Shown here piece after piece: positions 1 to 8,360 of a DNA stretch of 37,320 nucleotides; the first letter of the stretch is position 1; every line of letters starts with the position of its first letter. The notes beneath the pieces are model-generated. The model ran no database searches. It was not told where the DNA came from and worked only from the letters and a program-made list of their open reading frames with translations. The position numbers and the translations under genes are program-made. Source of the stretch: Jaenimonas drosophilae (taxonomy: Eukaryota > Euglenozoa > Kinetoplastea > Trypanosomatida > Trypanosomatidae); the NCBI GenBank assembly GCA_030849065.1, contig JASAON010001475.1, positions 1 through 37,320 on the forward strand, in the 5' to 3' direction.

Positions 1-675
1 GCGATCCGGCCTTGATGTTGGCGCGATGCGGCTGCCACGCAATGGGCTCAGCTGCATAAAATCGCCACAAAGGATAATTTGGATGCCGCCAAAGGGCAGA
101 TCTCTGCTCTCTGGCCGTGCCTGACGTGCGGCGGCGTTGATCATCTCTACGTAGCCAGCGTGGAGCATCGATATCTCATCAACAACGAGCACATCCATGT
201 GAGAAAACACCTCCACCTTCACACGAGGTGGCGAACGTTGATGGTGTTGTGAAAACATCATCATCTCATCATCATCATCATCATCATCGACGGGGAGGCC
301 CAAGGTGCTGTGAAAAGTGGCGCCATCAATCTGAAGCGCCGCGATGCCTGTGGATGCTGTAACCGCCACCAACAATGAACGTGCGCGCAACTCACGAATG
401 ATCGCGCGCAGCACACATGTTTTGCCCGAGCCCGCCTCTCCGCCAATGAAGAGGGAGGCACCATCAAGAGCAAGATCAAGGACCTTGCGCTGCTCCACAG
501 ATAGTGCGGGTGCATCTAGTGTATCATTGCAGGAGGTACGTGATGATGGCCTCCTTCTTGTCTGTGGTACGTCCACGGTTTGTAAAGATGCGCATGTAGT
601 ACGAGCTCCATGTGGCCTCAACGCCACGGCTCTGCCACGCAGTTGGAGAGCAGCACCCCGACGGAGTACTTGCAT
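1..675 (-). CDS. PIF1: PIF1-family DNA helicase, C-terminus cut by window edge
   Basis: ATP-dependent 5'-3' DNA helicase of superfamily 1B. The 225 residues seen contain Walker A GEAGSGKT (79-86), motif Ia TASTGIAALQIDGATFHS (106-123), Walker B DEISM (166-170) and motif III GDFMQLSP (204-211), in PIF1 order; the remaining helicase motifs lie beyond base 1. The start is the ATG at 675-673, the first ATG after the acceptor AG at 694-693. The first 50 residues are rich in Arg/Ala/Leu with a single acidic residue, which suggests a mitochondrial presequence. Kinetoplastids are known to carry several PIF1 paralogues, many of them mitochondrial, working on kinetoplast DNA. Which paralogue this is cannot be told from the N-terminal half. 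A seven-Asp run (130-136) plus Met/Gln/His-rich sequence is inserted between motifs Ia and II. Family assignment is very secure; the location is inference. Confidence 0.93.
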   Translation of the reverse strand, partial: MQVLRRGAALQLRGRAVALRPHGARTTCASLQTVDVPQTRRRPSSRTSCNDTLDAPALSVEQRKVLDLALDGASLFIGGEAGSGKTCVLRAIIRELRARSLLVAVTASTGIAALQIDGATFHSTLGLPVDDDDDDDEMMMFSQHHQRSPPRVKVEVFSHMDVLVVDEISMLHAGYVEMINAAARQARPESRDLPFGGIQIILCGDFMQLSPLRGSRIAPTSRPDR

Positions 676-692
676 TCATCACAACAAATGGC

Positions 693-742
693 CTACAACA
701 ACGTGAGCAAGAACGAAAAAAAAAAAGGAAAAGAAACGAAGA
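693..742 (-). promoter_or_regulatory. SL trans-splice acceptor of the PIF1 gene
   Basis: On the minus strand a T/C-rich tract (about 742-711) is followed by the first AG at 694-693. The minus strand has no AG from 839 down to 695 (145 nt). The predicted 5' UTR is 17 nt. Confidence 0.7.
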
Positions 743-762
743 TGATGATGATGATGATGATG
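741..762. repeat. (GAT)7 microsatellite
   Basis: Perfect trinucleotide run just upstream (in transcription) of the polypyrimidine tract of the PIF1 gene. Confidence 0.95.
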
Positions 763-770
763 GATACGCG

Positions 771-790
771 CATACATACATACATACATA
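771..790. repeat. (CATA)n microsatellite
   Basis: Five tandem CATA units directly beside the GAT run. Confidence 0.95.
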
Positions 791-882
791 GACGTACACG
801 TACACATATGCACCACACACACGTGCATACACATCCAGGCTTCATTAGTTGTTGTTGCCCCGAGACAAGCACACAAACAGAA

Positions 883-920
883 CATATATATATATATACA
901 TATATATATATGTATATATA
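883..920. repeat. TA-rich alternating repeat
   Basis: Two blocks of TA dinucleotides joined by CA/TG steps. It is self-complementary and could form a cruciform or an AU hairpin in RNA. Confidence 0.9.
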
Positions 921-1081
921 GTTGGATCTATCATCTAGACTGTAGGAAAGAGAAGAAGGAGCTGCATCTCCGCGTACATCGACGTACAACGTGTGCAGCG
1001 GTGCCAACACCATTGCGTGATGATGATGATGTGTCTGGATTTACAAAGACACACATGATTCCAGCTCAACACACACCACCT

Positions 1082-2335
1082 CTACCACCAACTATCTCGT
1101 CGGCGAGCGGTTTTGCTGGACTTGGCACGTTGTTTTGTTCCGCCGCACGTTGCCCGCTGTGCCTGTACACGGCGCAGCTCGTGGAGCTGTCGTTGCTCCT
1201 CCATCGTGAGGAAGATGAGATGGCGTCGCGTGGTGTTGATGCGCACATCATCACCGGCCTCCGTAGAAACAATCCAACCACGCATGCGCATAATGGCGAA
1301 GAGCTCCGCCCCGGTGAGACAATCCAACATCGTGGCATCTTCCGACGTGGGTCGCGGCATTCCACGCACATCATCGTGGCTCACATCTTCACAACTTCTT
1401 CGCTGACGTGAATTTTCCGCGTGTGTTGATGGCGATTGCGCGTCGCACGCCAACAACGCACGCTCGGCAGACGTGGAGCGGCGCTTCATCGCGGTGGTGG
1501 TGGTCGGTGCATGTACCTCCACCACATGCGTCGGGGAAGGAGGAGGATGCAGGTTGGTGTTGGTTGTGGCAGCCATCATCGTTGGCTGATGTTGCTGTTG
1601 TTGTTGTTGTTGTTGATGATCATCAGGTCTGCGGTGTGGTGGACGTGCCGTGGCGCAACTTTCGTTGCCGGGAAAATCTGGCGATGCACCCAAATCCAAC
1701 ATGTGTGCTGATGCAGATGGCGGCGGAGAAGACCTCGATGATGATGTTGCCGATGCATGTACGTCATGGTTGGTATGTGTTGTGGGAAGTGCCGATGATG
1801 ATGATGCTGATGATGATATCCTGCGCTCACGAAGTGAGGAGGCGCACGAAGATAAACGCCGCTCCATCATGGAAACCTTGTGCCGCAAACGCTCCTGCAC
1901 GGCGTCAAAGGCCTGCGCAGTGGTGTGTGCATCTGCGTGAGCTCCATCTTCAACAACAACAACACCATCATCATCATCATTCGTTGTCTTGGGGGCACAG
2001 TTGCTGGTCGCTGAGGATGATGAACGAGCAACACGCGCAACGTTTCGAGCAGCTCGCTGAATCGCATCCAACGGAGGAGGCGGAGTCAAGCGTGATGGCT
2101 GAGGACAATCCATGTTGGCGTTGTTGTTGTTGTTGGCGTTGTTGTACTTCCTTGTGGGTAGCGGATGAGGCTGCTGCTCCTTCCCTCGGCGTGCATCAAC
2201 GAGTACGTTTGGATGAATCATGCGTAGGCCAGATGACCGGTGCGGCGCACTCATCGACGTGGTGAGTTGCGCATCGAGATGACAAAGTCGCTGGCGCAGC
2301 TCAGAAACCTGCTCCGCCACTCCTCGTGGTTCCAT
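1082..2335 (-). CDS. Hypothetical low-complexity protein, 417 aa
   Basis: I do not recognise this protein. It starts with a short heptad-like helix (residues 7-25, possible coiled coil), then a long Ser/Thr/His/Asn/Ala-rich disordered middle with Asn (about 66-72) and Gln (about 245-252) runs. A compact segment follows near residues 335-385, with the look of a small helical module (an LTGAELFAIMRMRGW stretch loosely resembles a SAP-type helix pair), and the tail is Arg/Lys-rich and basic. A DNA- or RNA-binding role would fit the basic C-terminus, but that is only inference. The ATG at 2335-2333 is preceded by AGs at 2344-2343 and 2338-2337 after a 70-nt AG-free zone, so it is the natural start. 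Its reality as a gene rests on the unbroken 417-codon frame, strand agreement with its neighbours and the ordered C-terminal block. Confidence 0.72.
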   Translation of the reverse strand: MEPRGVAEQVSELRQRLCHLDAQLTTSMSAPHRSSGLRMIHPNVLVDARRGKEQQPHPLPTRKYNNANNNNNANMDCPQPSRLTPPPPLDAIQRAARNVARVARSSSSATSNCAPKTTNDDDDGVVVVEDGAHADAHTTAQAFDAVQERLRHKVSMMERRLSSCASSLRERRISSSASSSSALPTTHTNHDVHASATSSSRSSPPPSASAHMLDLGASPDFPGNESCATARPPHRRPDDHQQQQQQQQHQPTMMAATTNTNLHPPPSPTHVVEVHAPTTTTAMKRRSTSAERALLACDAQSPSTHAENSRQRRSCEDVSHDDVRGMPRPTSEDATMLDCLTGAELFAIMRMRGWIVSTEAGDDVRINTTRRHLIFLTMEEQRQLHELRRVQAQRATCGGTKQRAKSSKTARRRDSWW

Positions 2336-2675
2336 CCTTTACCTCACAACACGCGCAATGAATGAATCAATGCAACACACAAGATGATGATGATGTTGTT
2401 GGTGTTGTTGTTGGCTCACTGCGTACAACCAATGCGATAATGAAGGTTCTGATGAAGCTACGAGACAGCCTTTGGCGCAACACACACAAGAAGAAGAAGG
2501 AGATCAGAATAACATCGATATGGATCAGCAACAACAACATCATCATCAAAGTTCGTTTGTGCAGTTACTTGTTGTTGGTGTAGCTGAATGTTATGCAACA
2601 CTTGACGTGCGTATTGGCTGTGTGTGTGAGAGAGAGAGCAATGATGATGATGATGCATCATCCATGAGTGAGGCA
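2336..2675. other. Intergenic spacer
   Basis: It holds the presumed 5' UTR and acceptor of the gene ending at 1082 and the 3' UTR of the NYN gene, with GAT and CAA-type short repeats. Nothing else is recognisable. Confidence 0.6.
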
Positions 2676-3626
2676 CTACGCACCTTGATCCAGGAACTGC
2701 TTCACCGCCTGCTCCATCGCCATCCACACCGGCACGAAGCGCTTTTCATGATCGAGCACGTTGATGATGGTGAGCTGCTCTCCCATCATATCCATCTCAT
2801 TGGTACGGCGGCTCTTCCGTCCTGGCGTACGTCGTCGATGGCGCAACTCCGCCACCATCTTTGCATCTCCCGTGATTAGCATCATGGGTTGATGCAGATT
2901 GGATGCAAGGACCTGCATCATAACGTCATCCGCGGCTTGCTTGTGGCCTCCACACGGGGTGAGCTGCACACGCTCATCACGTACGAGCTGCTGCCAAATG
3001 GTGGGCCGTTCCTCATTGATGTGTTGTTGTTGTTGTTGTTGTTGTTGTACGCGGCGCGGGAGATTGGCGCACAAGACGTCCTCTGACGGCCACACATTGT
3101 GATGGCGTGTGAAGCATGAGCCGAAGAAGGCCCACACAACAACATGCTGCAGCACCATGTTCGCCTTGGATGCGCATCCAGGTACCACCGACTTGAATTG
3201 GTTGAAGCCAAAGTTGTCCAAATCGAGCAGTACAAGTACTTGTGGTGGCTGAATGTTGTTGTTGTTGTTGGTGTTGTTGTTGTTGGTGTTGTTGTTGTTG
3301 TTGTTATTGTTGGTGGTGGTGGTGTTGGTGTTGTTGGTGTTGGTGTTGCTAAACCTTCGTAGACGATCCACCATCATGATGCCCTCACAGCGCAGGCAGT
3401 GGCAGGTGTGAGAGGTCCATCCATCTCCGCTCATCATTTGTGTGTTGAAGCGTGCATCCATGTCGGTGGTGGCACCAGCCACGATGCTGAATTCAGCGTC
3501 ACCTGGTTGATGTACGCGAAGAAGTGTTGTTGTTTGGTTGTGTGGCAGCGGTGTGTTGGCGGGGGTACGACTGGGCTCCACAGAATCCTCATCCCCATCA
3601 CTACCGAAGCCCACCTCGGCAAACAT
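2676..3626 (-). CDS. NYN/PIN-like domain protein with poly-Asn tract, 316 aa
   Basis: Probable metal-dependent ribonuclease fold of the NYN (LabA/limkain-like) class. Visible are a beta-strand ending in an acidic pair, LVLLDLDNFGFNQF (about 131-144), a middle acidic motif QAADDVM (about 230-236) and a strand plus loop LITGDAKMV (about 250-258). These are in the order and spacing of NYN/PIN active-site aspartates. A CHCLRC cysteine cluster near residues 76-81 could bind zinc. Between it and the nuclease domain lies an Asn/Thr tract of about 32 residues (93-125), and a Gln8 run sits near 194-201. The start chosen is the ATG at 3626-3624: an in-frame GTG two codons upstream would lengthen the frame but is not a eukaryotic start, and an in-frame stop lies just beyond it. 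The substrate is unknown; RNA decay or processing is inference. Confidence 0.78.
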   Translation of the reverse strand: MFAEVGFGSDGDEDSVEPSRTPANTPLPHNQTTTLLRVHQPGDAEFSIVAGATTDMDARFNTQMMSGDGWTSHTCHCLRCEGIMMVDRLRRFSNTNTNNTNTTTTNNNNNNNNTNNNNTNNNNNIQPPQVLVLLDLDNFGFNQFKSVVPGCASKANMVLQHVVVWAFFGSCFTRHHNVWPSEDVLCANLPRRVQQQQQQQQHINEERPTIWQQLVRDERVQLTPCGGHKQAADDVMMQVLASNLHQPMMLITGDAKMVAELRHRRRTPGRKSRRTNEMDMMGEQLTIINVLDHEKRFVPVWMAMEQAVKQFLDQGA

Positions 3627-3638
3627 GCCCACGTTGAT

Positions 3639-3690
3639 CTTGGATCAATGATGATGATGAAGACGATGATGATGATGATTGCGCACTCAC
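3639..3690 (-). promoter_or_regulatory. SL trans-splice acceptor of the NYN-domain gene
   Basis: A TCATCATC/CTTC-rich tract is followed by the first AG at 3640-3639, with 45 nt AG-free upstream. The predicted 5' UTR is 12 nt. Confidence 0.5.
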
Positions 3691-3901
3691 TCACTCACGC
3701 TAGGAGGAGGGCTACACATGAAAAAGAGTGAGAGAGAAATGAGATGGAGGAAGATGATGATGGTTGTTGTGGCACATGATCCATCAGCCATCATTATGCA
3801 CAACACTGCCATGAAGAAAAAGAAAAATGTTGTGTGAGGAGCATCCAACATGCATCTCGTGCATGTACGTGCCCGTCTCGTACTTCGCACTCCATCTCCC
3901 A

Positions 3902-5995
3902 TCAACCACGTGCGCGCTTTCGTGATCGTCGCTCCTCCATCACCACATCGAGCACATCATTTCCCGCCACACTCATACAAAAGATACGCTGGCTGCATGT
4001 ACTCCCCATCTCCACCTCCACCTGCGCCATCTGCACACACGCCATCCACGCATCGCGTGCGGCATCCACGGTGGAGGCGGGCAGCCCATGACGTGCCACA
4101 ACGTAGAAACAGCGACGATGAAGCGCCACTAGTTGGCCAACAAAGCCAGCCTCATCCGCACACGTACTCAATGTTGTACGTAATGATGCCGACGAAGAGA
4201 GTGTTCGCCGCAACCAACTCATCAAACGCAGATTCGTCAGCGCGCATGCATCAAGCGTGGCCACCACCGGTGTTGTTGTACGCGAAGCTAGAGACTCCAT
4301 CATCTCCACGGAATCCTGCGTGAGGGGCAGGAGACGATGGCGGATGATGGTTGGGGCGAGAGATGATCCATGAAGAAGTGCATCTACATCGCAGAGAACG
4401 AGCTTGAGATCGGCCTCCAACGCAAACACAGAAACATCATCATCATCATCCGGTGAAGATGCGAGCGCGTAAACGTCGGAGAGGAGGCACTTTGCGAAGC
4501 ACTTCCCCAACACCTCCTCCACCCAGACTTGTGTGGCAGCCTGCACGCACATCAAACGTTGGCGCTTCTTCTCAGTTGATGCCTTGGATGAATCCACGAT
4601 TGCAACGTAGTGTGCGTACATGTGCAACACAGCATGAGCCATGAATCGCAGCATGAGAATCTGCCCACGCAACATCTCCAGCGCCTCTGGCGTACCAGGC
4701 GTTGGCGATGATGTTGGTCGCAACAAGGCCCATCGCAACAACACCTCGTGGCGCTCCAACACAAAACACCACACATCTTCATCTGTCTCGGCAGAAAATG
4801 GGCTCTGCCACGACCATCGATGTTGGCTTGTGGCGTAGCTCTTCGCCCATCCATGCAACAAACCAACAAAGTACTCCACCCGCGACGGATTCAGCACCGC
4901 CGGGAAGCGCTCTAGCTCGAGCACGCGACGCATGCCAAATGCAAATGTGGGGAGTGGGCCAACATCTCGTGATGATCGCATCGCCGCCGCACACGCATCG
5001 GCCAGAGCCTCTCCACGTGCATCATCCATAACAACAACACCGCCATCATCAACTCCATCGTGAGAGCTTTCGTACTCAAAGAAGTTCTTCATGGCGGTGT
5101 AGCACGCGCTCTTCATGGTGCATGTGCGAAGATGCTCCATCTCCTTCTTCTTGCTCTCATCCACCTCAAAGTCTTCGTACTCCAACCACATGGTCTCTGC
5201 CACGGCATCGCACGGCACCACAACATCGCGCCTGAAGGTCTGACGCTGCAGCGCCTCCACCGCCGCCTCCTCCGTTGTGTGCTCGAGACCACCACGCATC
5301 AGCACACCTTCAAGGAAGCTCTCGCGCTGAATACGGCCAACATCGCCATAAACACCAAAGAGATGGCGGCCATCAAAGCAGAGGCGCGAGAAGCGGTGCA
5401 GAAGCGGGGCGTGGGCGGCCGCCACATCCTCGGCAGACCTCCAACGAGGCTGCGATGATGTTGCTGCTGTTGTTGTTGTTGCCGTAGCATGTGTTGTTGT
5501 TGTTGCTGTGTATGGTCCATCATGTGTGGTGCCAGTGCATGCCTCATCATCATTCTGCAGCTCCTGCTGAAGAAGATGCAGCTCACGGCGCACCTCCGCC
5601 GCAGATCCCCACCATTCCTTACGTCTGTATGCGTGCAGTTGAGCTGCCAGCGATGCAATGTGTTGGCATACATCATCTGACGCCATGTCTCGTGCGTGAG
5701 TGAGGCACACACTCAGCATGCGGCTCCACTTCTCCCAACGATGTTGCGCAAGTGGTGTTCTCTGCGCGCAACAGTGGTATACCGTGTGCGCATGTTCTGC
5801 GGCCATCTTCAACGCCTCGGGCGTGGATGTGGCCGAGGACGTGTGCGCATCCAACATGGCAGCGTCGATGCGGTCAAGCAGCTCCATCAGCCGCGGGTGT
5901 TGCAGCGTCATGGCCTCGCCATATACTTCATCCTTGCCAATCTGAAGAAGGCTCTCCACCTTCTGCAGCTCACGTGTTCGGGCAAAGGCACTCAT
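3902..5995 (-). CDS. Hypothetical conserved-looking protein, 697 aa
   Basis: Unrecognised, but clearly a structured soluble protein. Apart from a Thr/Ala-rich low-complexity stretch near residues 160-180 and short Asp runs, it is rich in amphipathic helices with Trp, Leu and Arg, and no transmembrane segment is evident. It ends in a basic tail, ERRSRKRARG, which could be a nuclear localisation signal (inference). The frame extends three codons past the first ATG through a TTG, so I place the start at the ATG at 5995-5993 (MSAFARTRELQ), 19 nt after the AG at 6016-6015. Length, helical content and lack of repeats suggest a scaffold or alpha-solenoid-type protein. No catalytic motif is visible. 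Confidence 0.8.
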   Translation of the reverse strand: MSAFARTRELQKVESLLQIGKDEVYGEAMTLQHPRLMELLDRIDAAMLDAHTSSATSTPEALKMAAEHAHTVYHCCAQRTPLAQHRWEKWSRMLSVCLTHARDMASDDVCQHIASLAAQLHAYRRKEWWGSAAEVRRELHLLQQELQNDDEACTGTTHDGPYTATTTTHATATTTTAATSSQPRWRSAEDVAAAHAPLLHRFSRLCFDGRHLFGVYGDVGRIQRESFLEGVLMRGGLEHTTEEAAVEALQRQTFRRDVVVPCDAVAETMWLEYEDFEVDESKKKEMEHLRTCTMKSACYTAMKNFFEYESSHDGVDDGGVVVMDDARGEALADACAAAMRSSRDVGPLPTFAFGMRRVLELERFPAVLNPSRVEYFVGLLHGWAKSYATSQHRWSWQSPFSAETDEDVWCFVLERHEVLLRWALLRPTSSPTPGTPEALEMLRGQILMLRFMAHAVLHMYAHYVAIVDSSKASTEKKRQRLMCVQAATQVWVEEVLGKCFAKCLLSDVYALASSPDDDDDVSVFALEADLKLVLCDVDALLHGSSLAPTIIRHRLLPLTQDSVEMMESLASRTTTPVVATLDACALTNLRLMSWLRRTLSSSASLRTTLSTCADEAGFVGQLVALHRRCFYVVARHGLPASTVDAARDAWMACVQMAQVEVEMGSTCSQRIFCMSVAGNDVLDVVMEERRSRKRARG

Positions 5996-6014
5996 CCACA
6001 GCAACTACAACAAA

Positions 6015-6055
6015 CTACGAAGACAGACATCAAACATGAAGAAAAAGAGGGGATA
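6015..6055 (-). promoter_or_regulatory. SL trans-splice acceptor of the 697-aa protein gene
   Basis: A CCCCTCTTTTTCTTC-type tract (6052-6038) is followed by the first AG at 6016-6015; the minus strand is AG-free over 6071-6017. Confidence 0.65.
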
Positions 6056-6291
6056 ACATGTACGTGGTGGTCTATCACACACACACAAGAGAGTGAGAGT
6101 GAGCACATAACAACAACAACAGTACCATCATCATCATCATCATCATCATCTCACGCTCATTTACGTGGAAGACATACAGTCCTAAATCTATATCACCGCA
6201 CCAACATTTTGGTGTATGTACGTCTATGAAGTTATGTGCTCCATCATCATCAACAACAACAACACGATTATTATGATGATGATGATGATTC

Positions 6292-6930
6292 TTATGTTGG
6301 GGTCTTCTTCTTGCACATCATGCTGGAGAAGAAGTCCTGCAGCGTGCGTTGTTGTTTGGGGGGTGGCGATGCCGGCTGACTGGCACATGATGTTGGCGGG
6401 GAGCTCATCTGCGTGGAGGGTGAGCTGCACGACCCACGTGACGCAGAGATCTGCGACGATGCAGATTCATGTGAAGCTGTTGCTGAACCATCCACGAAGA
6501 GTTGCTGCTCCACACTAGATTTGCTCGTTGCCACGCTTGTGGCGGCGTAGAGCGGAGTTGGTGTGGTGTGCCCAATCTGCGGAGATATCATCTTTGGTTG
6601 TGTTTTGGCCCACATTTGCACATCTGGACGACGTGATGGCGTCGCTCGCTCCTCCTCCACGGCCAACTTTGTTGGTGCCGCACAACGGGTAAGTCTCCCC
6701 GCGGAGCTCTGCACCGTTGGCATGCCGTAGGCGAGCATACTCATCTTGCTGAGGCCGTTGCCACCACGGCAGTGAAACGTTGGGGAGCTACCAGAGGTCT
6801 GCGCCACCTCCTCGTGCGCAGACCGCTTCAAGGGAGGAGCTACATCGTTGTTGTTCTCGACGTTGTTGTTGGTGTGGGTGGTGGGGGTGGTCTCCACCTC
6901 CTCTTCATCATCCAGCATCATGAACGCCAT
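6292..6930 (-). CDS. Disordered protein with C-terminal PCNA-binding PIP box, 212 aa
   Basis: The protein is Ser/Thr/Pro/Asn-rich and mostly disordered, with an acidic stretch DDEEEVE near the N-terminus and no enzymatic domain. Its C-terminus carries QRTLQDFF (residues 194-201), an exact match to the canonical PCNA-interacting peptide Q-x-x-[LIM]-x-x-[FY]-[FY], followed by a short Lys-rich tail (KKK). That layout is typical of small clamp-tethered proteins. The frame is open 19 codons further, to an ATG at 6987, but that ATG lies just upstream of the first AG after a strong pyrimidine tract and should be lost by trans-splicing. The ATG at 6930-6928, in context CCACCATGG, is therefore preferred. 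It could be a polymerase delta accessory subunit (POLD3/Pol32-like), a p21-like regulator or a repair adaptor; sequence alone does not decide. Nuclear replication or repair is inferred from the motif. Confidence 0.8.
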   Translation of the reverse strand: MAFMMLDDEEEVETTPTTHTNNNVENNNDVAPPLKRSAHEEVAQTSGSSPTFHCRGGNGLSKMSMLAYGMPTVQSSAGRLTRCAAPTKLAVEEERATPSRRPDVQMWAKTQPKMISPQIGHTTPTPLYAATSVATSKSSVEQQLFVDGSATASHESASSQISASRGSCSSPSTQMSSPPTSCASQPASPPPKQQRTLQDFFSSMMCKKKTPT

Positions 6931-6982
6931 GGTGGATCTGTTGGATTTGTTGTTGCTGTTGTGGTGGTGTGCGCGACGAATT

Positions 6983-7078
6983 CTCATGAGAAGATATCAG
7001 AATGAGGGATTTATAAATGAAGAATATTGTGCCAGTCAGTTGGCGATGTTTGCAGCATCAACCCCAATCATAGAGTGG
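6983..7078 (-). promoter_or_regulatory. SL trans-splice acceptor of the PIP-box gene
   Basis: The minus strand has no AG between 7078 and 6985. The pyrimidine-rich end of this zone leads to the AG at 6984-6983, which overlaps an upstream ATG and removes it. The resulting 52-nt 5' UTR has no ATG before 6930. Confidence 0.6.
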
Positions 7079-7291
7079 TCTGTTGGTGAGCTTAGATCCG
7101 TCGTACAGTACAAGCAGTAGCTCCACATCGTGCGCCACGTGTTTGAGATGAGTATGGCCAGTGAAGAAGATTGTGTCGCGTGGATGATATCCTCCACCTG
7201 AGGCTGCGTAGAAGAACGCAATGTAGGTGGGCTCACCAACACCAACACCAACACCTGAGTATAGATGGCGGAATCTCGAAGTCTGCCCGAG
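7058..7291 (-). CDS. Candidate terminal exon or frameshifted small gene, about 77 codons, no Met
   Basis: An open frame runs from the AG at 7293-7292 to a TGA at 7060-7058, with no methionine. Its second half reads like a folded protein, including HPRDTIFFTGHTHLKHVAHD and VELLLVLYDGSKLTNRPLYD close to the stop. The minus strand upstream has no AG for 237 nt (7530-7294) and ends in a T-rich tract, so the AG at 7292 looks like a strong splice acceptor. After trans-splicing there, the first ATG (7128) opens only 30 codons in another frame. Two explanations fit: a cis-spliced last exon, or a small gene starting at the ATG at 7301 (MAGARADFEIPPSIL) with a frame slip in the GTTGGT repeat at about 7233-7254. 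Untranslated RNA is also possible. I do not recognise the family. Confidence 0.35.
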   Translation of the reverse strand, partial: LGQTSRFRHLYSGVGVGVGEPTYIAFFYAASGGGYHPRDTIFFTGHTHLKHVAHDVELLLVLYDGSKLTNRPLYDWG

Positions 7292-7530
7292 CTCCAGCCA
7301 TCACGAGTGAAGTGAAAACAAAACAAAAAAAGATGTACGCCATGTACAGTACAATGAAGTATGCATGTGTAGGATGTGTGTGTGTGTGTGTATGTGTGAG
7401 CAGAGTAACAAGGGTGATGCAGATCGCCAACCAGCACACACACACACAACATACACGCATCCCCACAGCAACAACAACAACAACAACAGCAAATTGGTTG
7501 ATTAACCAAGAACACACCAACAATCCAAGT
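7292..7530 (-). promoter_or_regulatory. 237-nt AG-free zone ending in a strong acceptor AG
   Basis: The plus strand contains no CT from 7294 to 7530, so the minus strand has no AG. A T-rich tract (about 7332-7315) lies near the end, and the AG is at 7293-7292. It contains CA/GT and CAA repeats. No start codon of a clear gene follows. Confidence 0.6.
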
Positions 7531-7605
7531 CTTCCAGCAAGACACGTACCATGCACCCATCATGAAGCATGTGTGATGATCATGATCTGGTTGTGCTTCT
7601 TTAGC

Positions 7606-8268
7606 CTAGTACGATGATGGGCTGACATCTTCCGAAGATGGAGTAGCAAGTGGGCAATTGAAGTCCTTCAGCACCGGCGGTGTATCAAAGATGCAGAAAC
7701 TGTCACTACGAGGTGCCTTGGCAGCGGAGTCGTAGTGGTAGGCCGGCACACGGGCACCAGACTTTGGTGCTGCACTTGGAGTACCACCTGCAGCAGCACT
7801 ACTTGTACCGGTGAGCTTGTTGCGGCTGGCATCTCCATCTCGATACACGTCTGGAGCACGTGAGGCGGAGGAGGAGGAGTTGGCCTTCATCGCCGCGGGT
7901 GAGCGGCTGGCATCTCCACGACGTGGAACTAGCGGCGTGCAATCTGAGCGAATGAGTTGGGCCGACGGCTCCTGCCCTGCCATCTCGAAGCCCTTGGCCA
8001 GACGCGACGGTTCCACCCGCACTTTGATGGCGGCACGTGTGCTGCGGTTGAGGTGCGCAACAATGCGCTGCACCTCGGCTTGATAAAAGCGTAGGAAGTC
8101 TGCGGATGCGTCAGCGCGGAGTGCCAACTCCACCTGATCTGCTGGAATAATATACGTGGTCTCCAGCCGCTGCTTCAGACGTGAGAGGTGGTGGCGGAGG
8201 TGGCCGGCCTCGTGCGGGATGTAGTTGAGACCATCAAAGGTTTGGCCAGTGGAAGCTGTCTCAGACAT
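7606..8268 (-). CDS. Hypothetical protein, 220 aa
   Basis: Not recognised. The N-terminal half (about 10-95) is a helical segment with a FDGLNYIPHEAGHLRHHL stretch and several Leu/Arg heptads, suggesting a short coiled-coil or helical-hairpin domain. The rest is Ser/Ala/Pro-rich and disordered, with two GDASR repeats separated by about 30 residues that could be phosphosites. The start is the ATG at 8268-8266 (MSETASTGQ), the first ATG after the strong acceptor at 8362-8361. A 25-codon longer frame beginning with CA-repeat-derived Thr-His residues starts inside the presumed 5' UTR at a non-ATG codon and is rejected. No signal peptide or membrane segment is seen. Confidence 0.75.
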   Translation of the reverse strand: MSETASTGQTFDGLNYIPHEAGHLRHHLSRLKQRLETTYIIPADQVELALRADASADFLRFYQAEVQRIVAHLNRSTRAAIKVRVEPSRLAKGFEMAGQEPSAQLIRSDCTPLVPRRGDASRSPAAMKANSSSSASRAPDVYRDGDASRNKLTGTSSAAAGGTPSAAPKSGARVPAYHYDSAAKAPRSDSFCIFDTPPVLKDFNCPLATPSSEDVSPSSY

Positions 8269-8360
8269 TCTTGTGCTGTGAAACGTGTGTGTGCGTGTGT
8301 GTGTGTTGTGAAGAGTATGTTTGGAGATGAGTTGTGAAGACACTCACTCTCCTGTGCGAG

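Larger units (their letters stand above)
676..1081. other. Intergenic spacer with microsatellites
   Basis: It holds the PIF1 acceptor, a GAT run (741-762), a CATA run (771-790) and a TA/CATA-rich stretch (883-920). The short ORFs here are translations of these repeats and I see no gene. Confidence 0.7.

Noticed and set aside
883..920. TA repeat as a possible promoter or origin
   Set aside because: It lies within a directional gene array with no strand switch and is adequately explained as a microsatellite.
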